Assembly (NCBI RefSeq): GCF_013112485.1 | Contig: NZ_JABFHG010000003.1 | Location: 248,001 to 312,000, forward strand | Length of the DNA: 64,000 nucleotides | Source of the DNA: Roseicella sp. DB1501 | Lineage (GTDB): Bacteria; Pseudomonadota; Alphaproteobacteria; Acetobacterales; Acetobacteraceae | Direction of reading: 5' to 3' | Position numbers and translations under genes: made by a program | Notes under the pieces: generated by a model | Seen by the model: only the letters and a program-made list of their open reading frames with translations | The model's database searches: none | What the model was told of the DNA's origin: nothing | Shown: in pieces, positions 49,189 through 58,900 of the stretch | Layout of the letters: each line of letters begins with the position of its first letter | Numbering within the stretch: the stretch's first letter is position 1

Positions 49189-49893
49189 TTGCCGAGGCGG
49201 TCCGGAGCGAAGCGCTGGCGCCTGACGCTGCTCCTGGCGCTGGCGACGGCGCTGTTCATGGCGCTGGGCGTCTGGCAGGTCCATCGCCGGAGCTGGAAGC
49301 TGGACCTGATCGCCGCGGTCGACCGCCGTATTCATGCAGCGGCAGAGCCTGCGCCGAGCCCGGCGGCCCTCGCCGCGGGAACGGCCCAGGCGCTGTCCTA
49401 TAGCCGCGTCCGCGTCTCCGGCACCCTGCTTGATGACCGGGCGGCGCGCGTGCAGGCGGTGACCGAGCGTGGGGCCGGCTTCTGGCTGCTGGTGCCCCTT
49501 CGGACGGATCAGGGCTGGATCGTCCTCATCAACCGAGGCTTCGTGCCGCCCGGCTGGCACGCCGCAGGCGTGGTCGGAGATGTCACCATCACCGGCCTGC
49601 TCCGCGCCTCCGAGCCGGGCGGCGGCTTCCTGCGCGGCAACGATCCCGCCGGTGATCGCTGGTTCTCGCGCGACGTGGCCGCGATCGCCGCGGCCCGGCA
49701 TCTCGATAACGTCGCCCCCTATTTCATCGATGCCGATGCTGGCCCGGACCCCGCTCGCTATCCCATCGGCGGCCTGACGGTGGTGTCGTTCCGCAACGCG
49801 CATCTCATCTATGCGATCACCTGGTTCGGCCTGGCGGCGCTCGGCCTGGCGGGGATTTGGATCCTGTGGACGGATCACGGGGAGGTGGGCTGA
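49189..49893 (+). CDS. SURF1 family oxidase assembly protein
   Basis: This 234-residue protein has a helix at each end (RLTLLLALATALFMALGVWQ and AITWFGLAALGLAGIWILW) and the SURF1 core (SYSRVRVSGTLLD, GFWLLVPLRTDQGWIVLINR, GFVPPGW, ISF-like VVSFRNAHLIYAITWF). SURF1 helps insert haem into terminal oxidases. It begins at TTG 49189, five bases after the cyoD stop, with the AGGTGA inside the cyoD end as ribosome-binding site. A SURF1 gene is a frequent fifth gene of cyo operons in alphaproteobacteria; haem O synthase cyoE is not here. Confidence 0.88.
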   Translation: MPRRSGAKRWRLTLLLALATALFMALGVWQVHRRSWKLDLIAAVDRRIHAAAEPAPSPAALAAGTAQALSYSRVRVSGTLLDDRAARVQAVTERGAGFWLLVPLRTDQGWIVLINRGFVPPGWHAAGVVGDVTITGLLRASEPGGGFLRGNDPAGDRWFSRDVAAIAAARHLDNVAPYFIDADAGPDPARYPIGGLTVVSFRNAHLIYAITWFGLAALGLAGIWILWTDHGEVG

Positions 49894-50006
49894 GGCGAGG
49901 CCTAGGATGCATGCGTGACAGTATCCGCATGGACCTCCGCCACATTGGCTGGATATCATCCGGGCAAAGCGGAGATTGCGCGGATATACCGCGCTGCGAG
50001 GAAACA

Positions 50007-51794
50007 ATGGACGATTGCGATCAGCTCGTGCGCGAGTTCGAGCGCGCCATGGCGGCGCGACGCGCTGCGGTGGGATGGCTCAAGGCCTTCGAAGCGGCGC
50101 TCGTGGAGCGGGATGCCGGGCGGGTCGGTGCCCTGTTCCAGGAGGATTGCCACTGGCGTGACGTCCTTGCCTTCACCTGGCATCTGACCTCCACCGCCGG
50201 GCGGGAGGGCGTCGCGGCGCGTCTGGTGGCAGAGCAGGGGCGCGTGGCGGCGCATGGCTTCCACCTGCCGCCGGGCCGCAAGCCGCCGCGGCAGGTGAAG
50301 CGCCTCGGCATCGACAGCATCGAGGCGATCTTCGAATTCGCCACGGCCGAGGGACGCGGGGCCGGCATCATCCGCCTCTCCACGGCCCCCGATGGCGCGA
50401 TGCGGGCCTGGCTGCTCTCGACCACGCTGGAAGCCCTGGCTGGCCATGAGGAGAAGATCGGCGACAATCGCCCGAGCGGCGCCGCCTATTCACGGAATTT
50501 CGGCGGCGACAACTGGGCCGATATGCGCCGGAAGGCCAGCGCCTATGAGGACCGCGACCCGACGGTGCTGGTGATCGGCGCCGCGCAGGCTGGCCTTTCC
50601 ATCGCCGCGCGGCTCAACCAGCTCGGCGTCGATACGCTCGTGGTGGAGAAATGGCCGCGCATCGGCGATAGCTGGCGCAAGCGCTACCACTCGCTGGCGC
50701 TGCACAACTCGATCCATCTGAACCATCTGCCCTACATGGAATTTCCGCCGACCTGGCCGAAATACATCCCGAAGGACATGCTCGGGAACTGGTTCGAATT
50801 CTACGCCGACGCCATGGAGATCAACTGCTGGACGGATACGGAATTCGTCCGGGCGAGTTGGGACGAGGCGACGAAGTGCTGGACCGCTTGGCTGCGGCGG
50901 GGCGATGGCAGCGAACGCAGCCTCCACCCGCGGCATCTCGTCTTCGCCAATGGCGTCAGCAGCTATCCGATGATCCCCGACCTGCCCGGCCTCGACGAGT
51001 TCCAGGGCGAGGTCATTCATTCCGAAGGCTTCGACAGCGGCGCCGCCTGGAGCGGGAAGAAAGCCCTCATCCTCGGCACGGGCAGCAGCGCCAATGACAT
51101 CGCGCTCGATCTGCACAGCCATGGCGTGGCGACGACGCTAATTCAGCGGGGCTCGACGACCGTCATCTCCATCGATCCCAGCGCCCGGCTCAACGAGGCG
51201 ATCTGGGACGAGGGCGGGCCGCTGGAGGATTGCGACCTGATCGTCGCCTCGGCGACGCCGCCGCTGATCCTGAAGGGCTACAAGGCCGTCACGCAGCGCA
51301 TGCTCGATCTCGACCGCGAGATGATCGCCGGCCTCAAGCGCATCGGCTTCCGGCACGATGTCGGCGAGGACGAGGCCGGGCACCAGATGAAGTATTTCCG
51401 GCGCGGCGGAGGTTACAACCTAGATGCCGGCAGCTCGGCCCTGATGATCAAGGGCGAGATCGGGCTGTTGCCCTACGAGCGGATCGAGCGCTTCGCAGCT
51501 CAGGGCGTGCTGCTGAAGGACGGATCGGTGGTGCCGGCCGATCTCATCGTGCTGGCGACCGGCTATTTCCCGCAGCAGGAACTCGTGCGCCGCGCGCTGG
51601 GCGAGGAGATGCTCGCGCGCATCGGCCCGGTCTGGGGCCTCGGCGAGGATGGCGACCTGAACAACATGTACAAGCGCACGCCGCAGGAAGGACTATGGTT
51701 CATCGCTGGCGGCCTGTCGCAATGCCGGATCAACTCGAAATACCTCGCCCTGCAGATCAAGGCTATGGAGCTGGGAAAGCTCGGGCCGCTCTGA
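50007..51794 (+). CDS. NTF2-like domain fused to flavin-containing monooxygenase
   Basis: This 595-residue protein has an N-terminal SnoaL/NTF2-like domain (about residues 10-145: WLKAFEAALVERDAGRVGAL, WRDVLAFTWHLTSTAGREGV) followed by a flavin monooxygenase of the FMO/Baeyer-Villiger superfamily. The FAD-binding loop is VLVIGAAQAGLSIAARL (residues 191-196 GAAQAG, with Ala where the second Gly of GxGxxG is usual), then the NADPH loop ALILGTGSSANDIALDLH and the C-terminal LIVLATGYFPQ. The start at 50007 follows GAGGAAACA directly; earlier in-frame codons overlap the end of the SURF1 gene. It would use NADPH and O2 to oxidise a soft nucleophile or ketone; the substrate is unknown. Confidence 0.88.
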   Translation: MDDCDQLVREFERAMAARRAAVGWLKAFEAALVERDAGRVGALFQEDCHWRDVLAFTWHLTSTAGREGVAARLVAEQGRVAAHGFHLPPGRKPPRQVKRLGIDSIEAIFEFATAEGRGAGIIRLSTAPDGAMRAWLLSTTLEALAGHEEKIGDNRPSGAAYSRNFGGDNWADMRRKASAYEDRDPTVLVIGAAQAGLSIAARLNQLGVDTLVVEKWPRIGDSWRKRYHSLALHNSIHLNHLPYMEFPPTWPKYIPKDMLGNWFEFYADAMEINCWTDTEFVRASWDEATKCWTAWLRRGDGSERSLHPRHLVFANGVSSYPMIPDLPGLDEFQGEVIHSEGFDSGAAWSGKKALILGTGSSANDIALDLHSHGVATTLIQRGSTTVISIDPSARLNEAIWDEGGPLEDCDLIVASATPPLILKGYKAVTQRMLDLDREMIAGLKRIGFRHDVGEDEAGHQMKYFRRGGGYNLDAGSSALMIKGEIGLLPYERIERFAAQGVLLKDGSVVPADLIVLATGYFPQQELVRRALGEEMLARIGPVWGLGEDGDLNNMYKRTPQEGLWFIAGGLSQCRINSKYLALQIKAMELGKLGPL

Positions 51795-51870
51795 CCGCGC
51801 GGCACCTGCCGCTTCGGCTGATGGCGGAGGCGGGTCGCGCTGCCGCTGCCCTTCGCGCTATCACGACCGT

Positions 51871-52689
51871 ATGACGCGCATTCCGGGCGGCCGTTTCCTG
51901 CGACACCTCGCTGGCCATGGGCGATCGAGAGGGATCGCGGCCGGCGCGGTCGGGCTCATCTTCCTGGGCTGGGCAGCCGCGGCGCGCACGCCGGATCGAG
52001 ACGTGCTGTGGCGGATCGTTCACGACCAATGCGTGCCGAACCAGCAACAGAATGACACGCCTGCGCCCTGCTCCCTCGTCGTGCTCAAGCAGGGTGTCGA
52101 CCGAGGCCATGCCGTCCTGAAGGACATTCGTGGCGCGACGCAATTCCTTCTCATCCCGACCCGCCGGGTGAGCGGCATCGAGAGTCCCGAACTGCTCGAG
52201 CCGGACGCGCCGAACTACTTCGCCGCGGCCTGGGAGGCGCGGCGCTTCGTGGAGGAACGCGCCGGCCGCAGCCTGCCGCGCGACGGCATCAGCCTCGCCA
52301 TCAATTCCAGCCTCGCCCGCAGCCAGGATGAGCTGCACATCCATGTCGACTGCCTGCGCGTCGATATTCGTGACAGCCTGCGCGAGCAGGCGGCCAACAT
52401 CACCGACCGCTGGGCACCCCTGACCGTGCGGCTCGCCGGGCAGCGATACCTGGCGATGCGGGTCCGCGGCGCCAGCCTGGACGGGCAGGATCCATTCCAA
52501 CTCCTTGCGGCCGGGGTGCCCGGAGCCCGGCAGGAGATGGGCCGCTACACCCTTGTTGTCGTTGGGATGGAGCGACCCGGCGGCGAGCCCGGCTTCATTC
52601 TTCTCGCCGCCCGTGCGGATGCGGCGACGGGCCATGATGGCTGGGGCGAGATCCTGCAGGACCACGCCTGCGCGCTCGCCCAGGGCTGA
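51871..52689 (+). CDS. cdh: CDP-diacylglycerol pyrophosphatase-like protein
   Basis: This 272-residue protein has an N-terminal hydrophobic segment (IAAGAVGLIFLGWAAAA) that could be a signal anchor. The body has CVPNQQQNDTPAPCSLVVL, GATQFLLIPTRRVSGIESPE, SLARSQDELHIHVDCLR with the HIT-like HIHVD active site, and the late YTLVVVGMERPGGEPGFIL, which together define the Cdh family. Cdh hydrolyses CDP-diacylglycerol to phosphatidate and CMP at the inner membrane. It stands alone, with 266 bases before the peroxidase gene. Confidence 0.88.
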   Translation: MTRIPGGRFLRHLAGHGRSRGIAAGAVGLIFLGWAAAARTPDRDVLWRIVHDQCVPNQQQNDTPAPCSLVVLKQGVDRGHAVLKDIRGATQFLLIPTRRVSGIESPELLEPDAPNYFAAAWEARRFVEERAGRSLPRDGISLAINSSLARSQDELHIHVDCLRVDIRDSLREQAANITDRWAPLTVRLAGQRYLAMRVRGASLDGQDPFQLLAAGVPGARQEMGRYTLVVVGMERPGGEPGFILLAARADAATGHDGWGEILQDHACALAQG

Positions 52690-52955
52690 GCCGGCGGGAC
52701 GTCCGATCGCAACGCACGTTCCGGCTAAATACTGAATTCTTCTTTGACCCGGATCGCCTCGCCATCCGGAAGTATAGCTCACGGAAAAGCCATATGAACC
52801 GCTTGTGAAACATTTCTGATGGCCGAGGAGTGAGGTTTTGCAGCAGGTTCATCGCCGAAAGGTTGCGTTGCCTTCGATAAATACGCAGCCATTGGATCGA
52901 ACCCACAAAGTATTTGTGCCGGCTGACCACGCCTGCCTGCAAAAAGGGCCAGCAG

Positions 52956-55900
52956 ATGACCGAGTTCAACCGAAGCGATCTGGAGTTCATCCTTCTCCAG
53001 ATCAAGATGGCTGAAGCCGGGCAGGATCCGGTCAATGCATCGCTGCCCTTCGGCCTCAGAACGGTCAATGGCCTCAACAATAGCATCGTCTCCGGGCAGT
53101 CCACCTACGGTTCGTCCGACCAAGTCTTTCCCTCGGTAACGGACCAGCTGCTGCAAAAGGCCCAGGCTGGGACCAGCTACGCGCAGTCGAGCGGCCTGGT
53201 GATCGACGCGCAACCGCGGATCATCAGCGACCTGATCTCGGATCAGACCGCCAACAACCCCGCCGCGGTGGCCGCGCAACAGGCCGCCATTGCGGCGCTG
53301 GGCGATGGCTATTCCAGCAGCATCCGCGCCGGTGCCGACGGCCTTTTCGGCACGGCGGACGACGTCATCTACAATGTCGGCGCCGATGGCGACGCCGCCC
53401 TGGCCAAGGTCGCCATCTATGCTGGCGGCGATGGCCGCTTCGGTGCCAATCCCGCCCAGGGCGACGCCAATGACGATCGGGTCGTGGCGGCAGGCGGTGA
53501 CGGCATCCTCGACACTGCGGACGACCTGCAGTTCCAGGCCGGCGCCGACCAGGTCTTCGGCACTGCCGATGATGTCTTCACGCATCTGGTCGATGGCGTC
53601 ACCGTCACCACGAATCGCGCCGCCCCGACGCTCAACTACGGCAATCTGGCGACGGCGACTGATGCCTCGAGCAGCGGCTCCACGATCCTGGGCCTGAAGC
53701 AGAGCCTGTTCATCCCCAACGTCACGCCGGATGCCGGCCTCTCGGCGCCTTATAGCAGCTGGTTCACCTTCTTCGGCCAGTTCTTCGATCATGGCCTAGA
53801 CCTGGTGACGAAGGGCGGCAGCGGCACGGTCTTCATCCCCCTGGCCAAGGACGATCCGCTCTACGTCCCGGGCAGCCCGACCAACTTCATGGTGCTGACC
53901 CGCGCCACCAACCAAGCGGGGGCCGACGGCGTGCTCGGCACGGCCGACGATGTGCATGACAGCGTGAACACCATCACGCCCTATGTCGATCAGAGCCAGA
54001 CCTATAGCTCGCACCCGTCGCACCAGGTCTTCCTGCGCGAGTACATGATCGGCGCCGATGGCAGGTTGCATTCCACGGGTGCGCTGCTCGGGCATCACGA
54101 GGCCGGGGCTGATGGCCAGCTCTTCACGGGGGACGACGTCGTCACCGGCATGGCGACCTGGGCCGATGTGAAGGCGAGCGCCGCCAGGTTCCTCGGCATC
54201 AAGCTGACGGATGCCGATGTCGGCAGCGTGCCGCTGCTGGCGACGGACGCCTATGGCAACTTCATCCCCGGCGCCAATGGCCTGCCGCAGATCGTCGTGC
54301 GCGACGGCCATGGCGGGACCAGCCTGGTCGAGGGGAACCTGGCCAACCCGGTCTCCACCGCCAATGCGGTGAGCACCGGCGTCGCCTTCCTCAACGACAT
54401 CGCGCATGATGCGGCGCTGGTCGACGACCGCGGCAACGCGCTCCGGCCCGATGCCGACAGCGTCGCCGGCGGCACGCCCGCAGCCGGCTTCTACGACAAC
54501 GAGCTGCTCGACGCGCATTATGTCGCCGGCGACGGCCGCGTGAACGAGAACATCGGCCTCACCGCCGTCCAGACCATCTTCCAGGCCGAGCACAACCGCC
54601 TGCTCGCCCAGACCAAGGCGCTGATCCAGGCCGAGCTCGATCAAGGTAACATCGCCTTCGCCGCCGAATGGGTGTTGGAGGGGATGGATCTCACCCCGGA
54701 GGCGGATGGCTCGCCGCACCAGATCACCGCGGCGGAATGGAACGGCGAGCGCCTGTTCCAGGCGGCCAAATTCGGCACGGAGACCGAGTACCAGCACCTG
54801 GTCTTCGAGGAATTCGCCCGGATGGTCGATCCGGCCGTCCATGTCTTCGGCAACACCAACATCCAGCTCGACGCGGCGATCACGGCCGAGTTCGCGCATG
54901 TGGTCTATCGCTTCGGCCACTCGATGCTCAACGAGACCCTCAACCTCTACGAGCTCGGCGAGGATGGCCGGCCGGTGATCGACCCCTCCACGGGCCAGCC
55001 CAAGCTGACCGAGTTGGGGTTGATCCAGGCCTTCACCAATCCGCTCGCCTTTGCCGCCAACCCGACCGCCACGGCGGATCTCGTCCTCGGCGCCGTCAAT
55101 CAGGTCGGCAATGAGATCGACGAGTTCGTCACCGGCGCCCTGCGCAACAACCTGCTCGGCCTGCCGCTCGATCTCGCGACGCTGAACATCGCCCGCGGCC
55201 GCGATACCGGCGTCGCGCCCCTCAACCTCGTGCGGGCCCAGCTCTACAGCCAGACCGGCGATGCGCAGCTGAAGCCCTATGTGAGCTGGGACGATTACGG
55301 GCATTTCCTCAAGCACCCGGAATCGCTGATCAACTTCGTCGCGGCCTACGGCATCCATGACAGCCTGGCGCGTGCGACGACGATGGCGGAGAAGCGGGCG
55401 GCGGCAGCGGTGCTCGTGCACAAGGGCACGGTCGGCGATGCCTTCGATCCCACCGACGCCGCCAGCCTCGACGCCTACAACTTCATGCACAGCCTCGGGG
55501 CCTATGCGAGCAACCGGCTGGACGCCCGGGCGATCCATGACGCCGCCGGCGCCCCGGCCACCTGGAGTACGGGCTCGGTCACCGGCCTCGACCAGGTCGA
55601 TCTGTGGATCGGCGGCCTCGCCGAGAAGCAGAGCCTGTTCGGCAGCGTGCTCGGCTCGACCTTCGAGTTCCTCTTCCGCACGCAGCTCGAGAACCTGCAG
55701 GACGGCGACCGGCTCTACTACCTGCCGCGCCTCGAAGGCATGCATTACCTTGACGAGATCGAGGGAAACTCCTTCGCGCAGATCATCCGCGAGAATACCG
55801 GCATCAAGCACCTGCCCGGCAACATCTTCCGCGTGCCGGAATACACCGTCGAGGCGAAGGACTACTTCAAGACCTACGACGCCGATATCCATGACCCGGC

Positions 55901-58900
55901 GACCGGCGCGATCCTGCACCGTGCCGGCGACTACGTGGTCGATGCCAATGGCGACCGCATCCTCACCGACAGCGCGACCTGGCAGCACAACCCGCAGACC
56001 GGGCAGCTCATCGCCGAGGCCTGGAAGGACGGCTCGGTCCACTTCCTGGGCGACAACCTCTTCCTCGGCAACACCATCATCCTCGGCGGCACCGAGGATG
56101 ACGACAAGCTCTATGCCGGCAATGCCGATGATGACGCCGTCTGGGGCGATGGCGGTAACGACCTGCTCGATGGCGGCGGCGGCGCCGATTTCCTCTATGG
56201 CGGCACCGGCCACGACACTCTGATCGGCGGCCAGGGCGACGACGTCATCCATGGCGAGGACGGGAACGACAGCGCCTCCGGCGGCGACGGCATCGACAAC
56301 ATCTTCGGCGGCAATGGCGACGACGTCCTGGATGGCGGCCGCGGCGACGATGCGATCAATGGCGGCACCGGCAGCGACACCATCCTCGGCGGCGAGGGGG
56401 CCGACGAGATCGTCGGCAATGAGGGCGATGACTGGATCGAGGGCGGGCTCGGCGGCGACCTGCTGGTCGGCGATGCCGGCGCCCCGACCGGCCAGATTCC
56501 CCTCTATGGCGGCAATGACGTGCTGATCGGCGGCGCCGATGGCGGCGACCGCATGCAGGGCTTCAACGGCGACGACATCATGCTCGGCGTCGGTTCCCTC
56601 AACCGCTTCGAGGGCCGGCTCGGCTTCGACTGGGCGTCCTACGAGAAGGCGACCATCGGCGTCGATGTCGACCTCACGCAGCGGGAGTTCATCGCCGCGA
56701 ACGGCGCCATCGACACGATCCGCGACGTCTTCATCGGCGTGGAGGGGATCAGCGGTTCCGCCAAGGACGACATCCTGCGCGGCACGGACGATGCCCAGCT
56801 GGGCACGACCTCGGACGAGCTCAACAACCTCACCCTGATCGACGGGCTCCAGGGCTTCTTCGATCCGGGCACCGTCCAGTTCACCGGCGGCAACATCATC
56901 CTCGGTGGCCGTGGCAACGACGTGATCATTGGCGGCGGCGGCGATGACGTCATCGACGGCGATGCCTGGCTGCATGTCGGCCTGACCAGGCTCGGGCCGG
57001 GCGGCCAGATCATCCGCGAGATCCTGTTCGACCCGGACGGGAATACCTGGGTGCCGGACTTCTTCGACCCGGGCAGCGGGACCGGCACGGCGAATGCGGC
57101 CAATATCGATACGGCCGTCTTCAGCGACATCATGGCCAACTACAACATCGCGCTCTTCGGGACGGATGCGGAGGGCTTCCTCGCCATTCAGCATATCGTC
57201 CCCACCAATGGCGGCGGCGGTGGCGGCGATGACGCCGAGGAGGATGACGAGGCGGAGGCGGATGCCGGCGGCAATGCCATCACCGGCGACGGCACGGACC
57301 GCATCCGGCACATCGAGCGGCTGCAGTTCGCCGACGTGACGGTGGCGATCGACGCGACCGGCCGCCTGCTCGATCCGCTGGTGAACGACGCGCATTACGA
57401 CGCCGTGCCGATCGGCACGCCGCGCATCCTCACGGCGGGCGGCCTGGATGCCACGGCGACGGCGGTCATCGGCGGTGTGCTCACGGCGAATGTCAGCATC
57501 CTGGCCGAGGCGCCGATCTTCTCCGGCGCCGTGGCGGCCGGCCAGCTCTTCGATGCGGACGGCATCGGGGCCCTGCGTTACCAGTGGCAGTATCTCGATG
57601 CGACGCAGAATGTCTGGGTGCCGATCACCGGCGCCACGGGCGCGAGCTTCAAGCCGGCCAACCTCTACCTCGGCGAGCAGCTCCGCGTGGTGGTCAGCTA
57701 TGTCGACGGCAAGGGCGTGACGGAGAGCGTCATCTCGGCGCCGACCGCGGCGCTCACCACCGCCGCCGGCGTCAACTCGGCGCCTTTCATCGTGCAGCAG
57801 CAGCAGCTCACCGGCATTCCGGACACCTCGGCGAATCAGGGCCGGTCGATCGACTTCTACGTGCCGCTGACCACCATCTTCGCCGACAACCAGACCGCCG
57901 CGGCCAGCCTGACCTACAAGGCGACGCTGGCCAACGGCGCGCCGCTGCCGGGGACGCTCGCCTTCGATACGAGCACGATCGGCACGACCGGGGCGGGGCA
58001 CTTCTCGGGCGCCCTGCCGGCGGACTTCTCCGGCGCGCTGTCGATCAAGGTGACGGTGACCGATCCGGGTGGCCTCTCGGTGACCGACACCTTCGTCATC
58101 AACGTCCTGCCCGACACCACGCCCCCGCTCCTGAGCGCGGCGCTGACGAGCGATACCGGGCGCTTCGCCAATGACGGCGTGACCCGCGACGCCCGCATCG
58201 AGGGCAGCGGGGAGGTCGGGTCATCGGTCACGGTGAAACTCGATGGCGGCGCGCCGGTCGCCGTCGCCCTCGACGGCAGCGGGCGTTGGAGCTTCACGCC
58301 GGCGGTCGCGGATGGCAGCCACAGCCTGGAGGTCACGGCCAGGGACGGCGCGGGCAATGCGACGGTGAAGCTGCTGCAGGTCCAGCTCGACACGGCCGCG
58401 CCTGCGGTGACAGCCAGGCTGGCGCAGGACACCGGCCTCTCCGCCACCGATCTGGTGACCAGCGACCGCACCATCTCCGGCACTGGCGAGCCCGGCGCGG
58501 CGGTGCTCGCCGCGATCGACGGCCAGGCGGCGGTGCAGGTTGCGACCGCCGACGGCACCGGGGCCTGGAGCTTCACGCCAGGGCTCGCCGATGGCCGGCA
58601 CACGATCACCATCGTCGAGAAGGACCTGGCCGGCAACGAGGGCAGCGCCTCGCTGACTTTCACGCTCGACCGGATCGCGCCGCCGGCCCTGGCCCTCGCG
58701 GGGGTAACCCATGCCGCCACGGCGGGCGCGCTGGCCGGCTACACCCTCTTCGGCACCGCCGAGGCGGGCAGCCTGGTGACGGTGACGGATGGCGGCGCGT
58801 CCCCGCTCGGCAGCGGCACGGCCGGCGGCAATGGAAGCTGGTCGGTCCCCGTGGCGCCGGCCCTGGCGGGCGGCTACCAGTCGACGCTGACCCTCTCCGT

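Noticed and set aside
52690-52955. Promoter for the RTX peroxidase gene
   Set aside because: The region is AT-richer and contains TTGCAG and GATAAAT strings, but none with acceptable -35/-10 spacing, so no promoter is annotated.
53796-58001. A 1401-codon open frame on the minus strand opposite the peroxidase gene
   Set aside because: Its translation is low-complexity (Arg/Ala/Gly/Val-rich) with no motif, as expected from GC-rich antisense DNA; the plus-strand frame has full domain homology.
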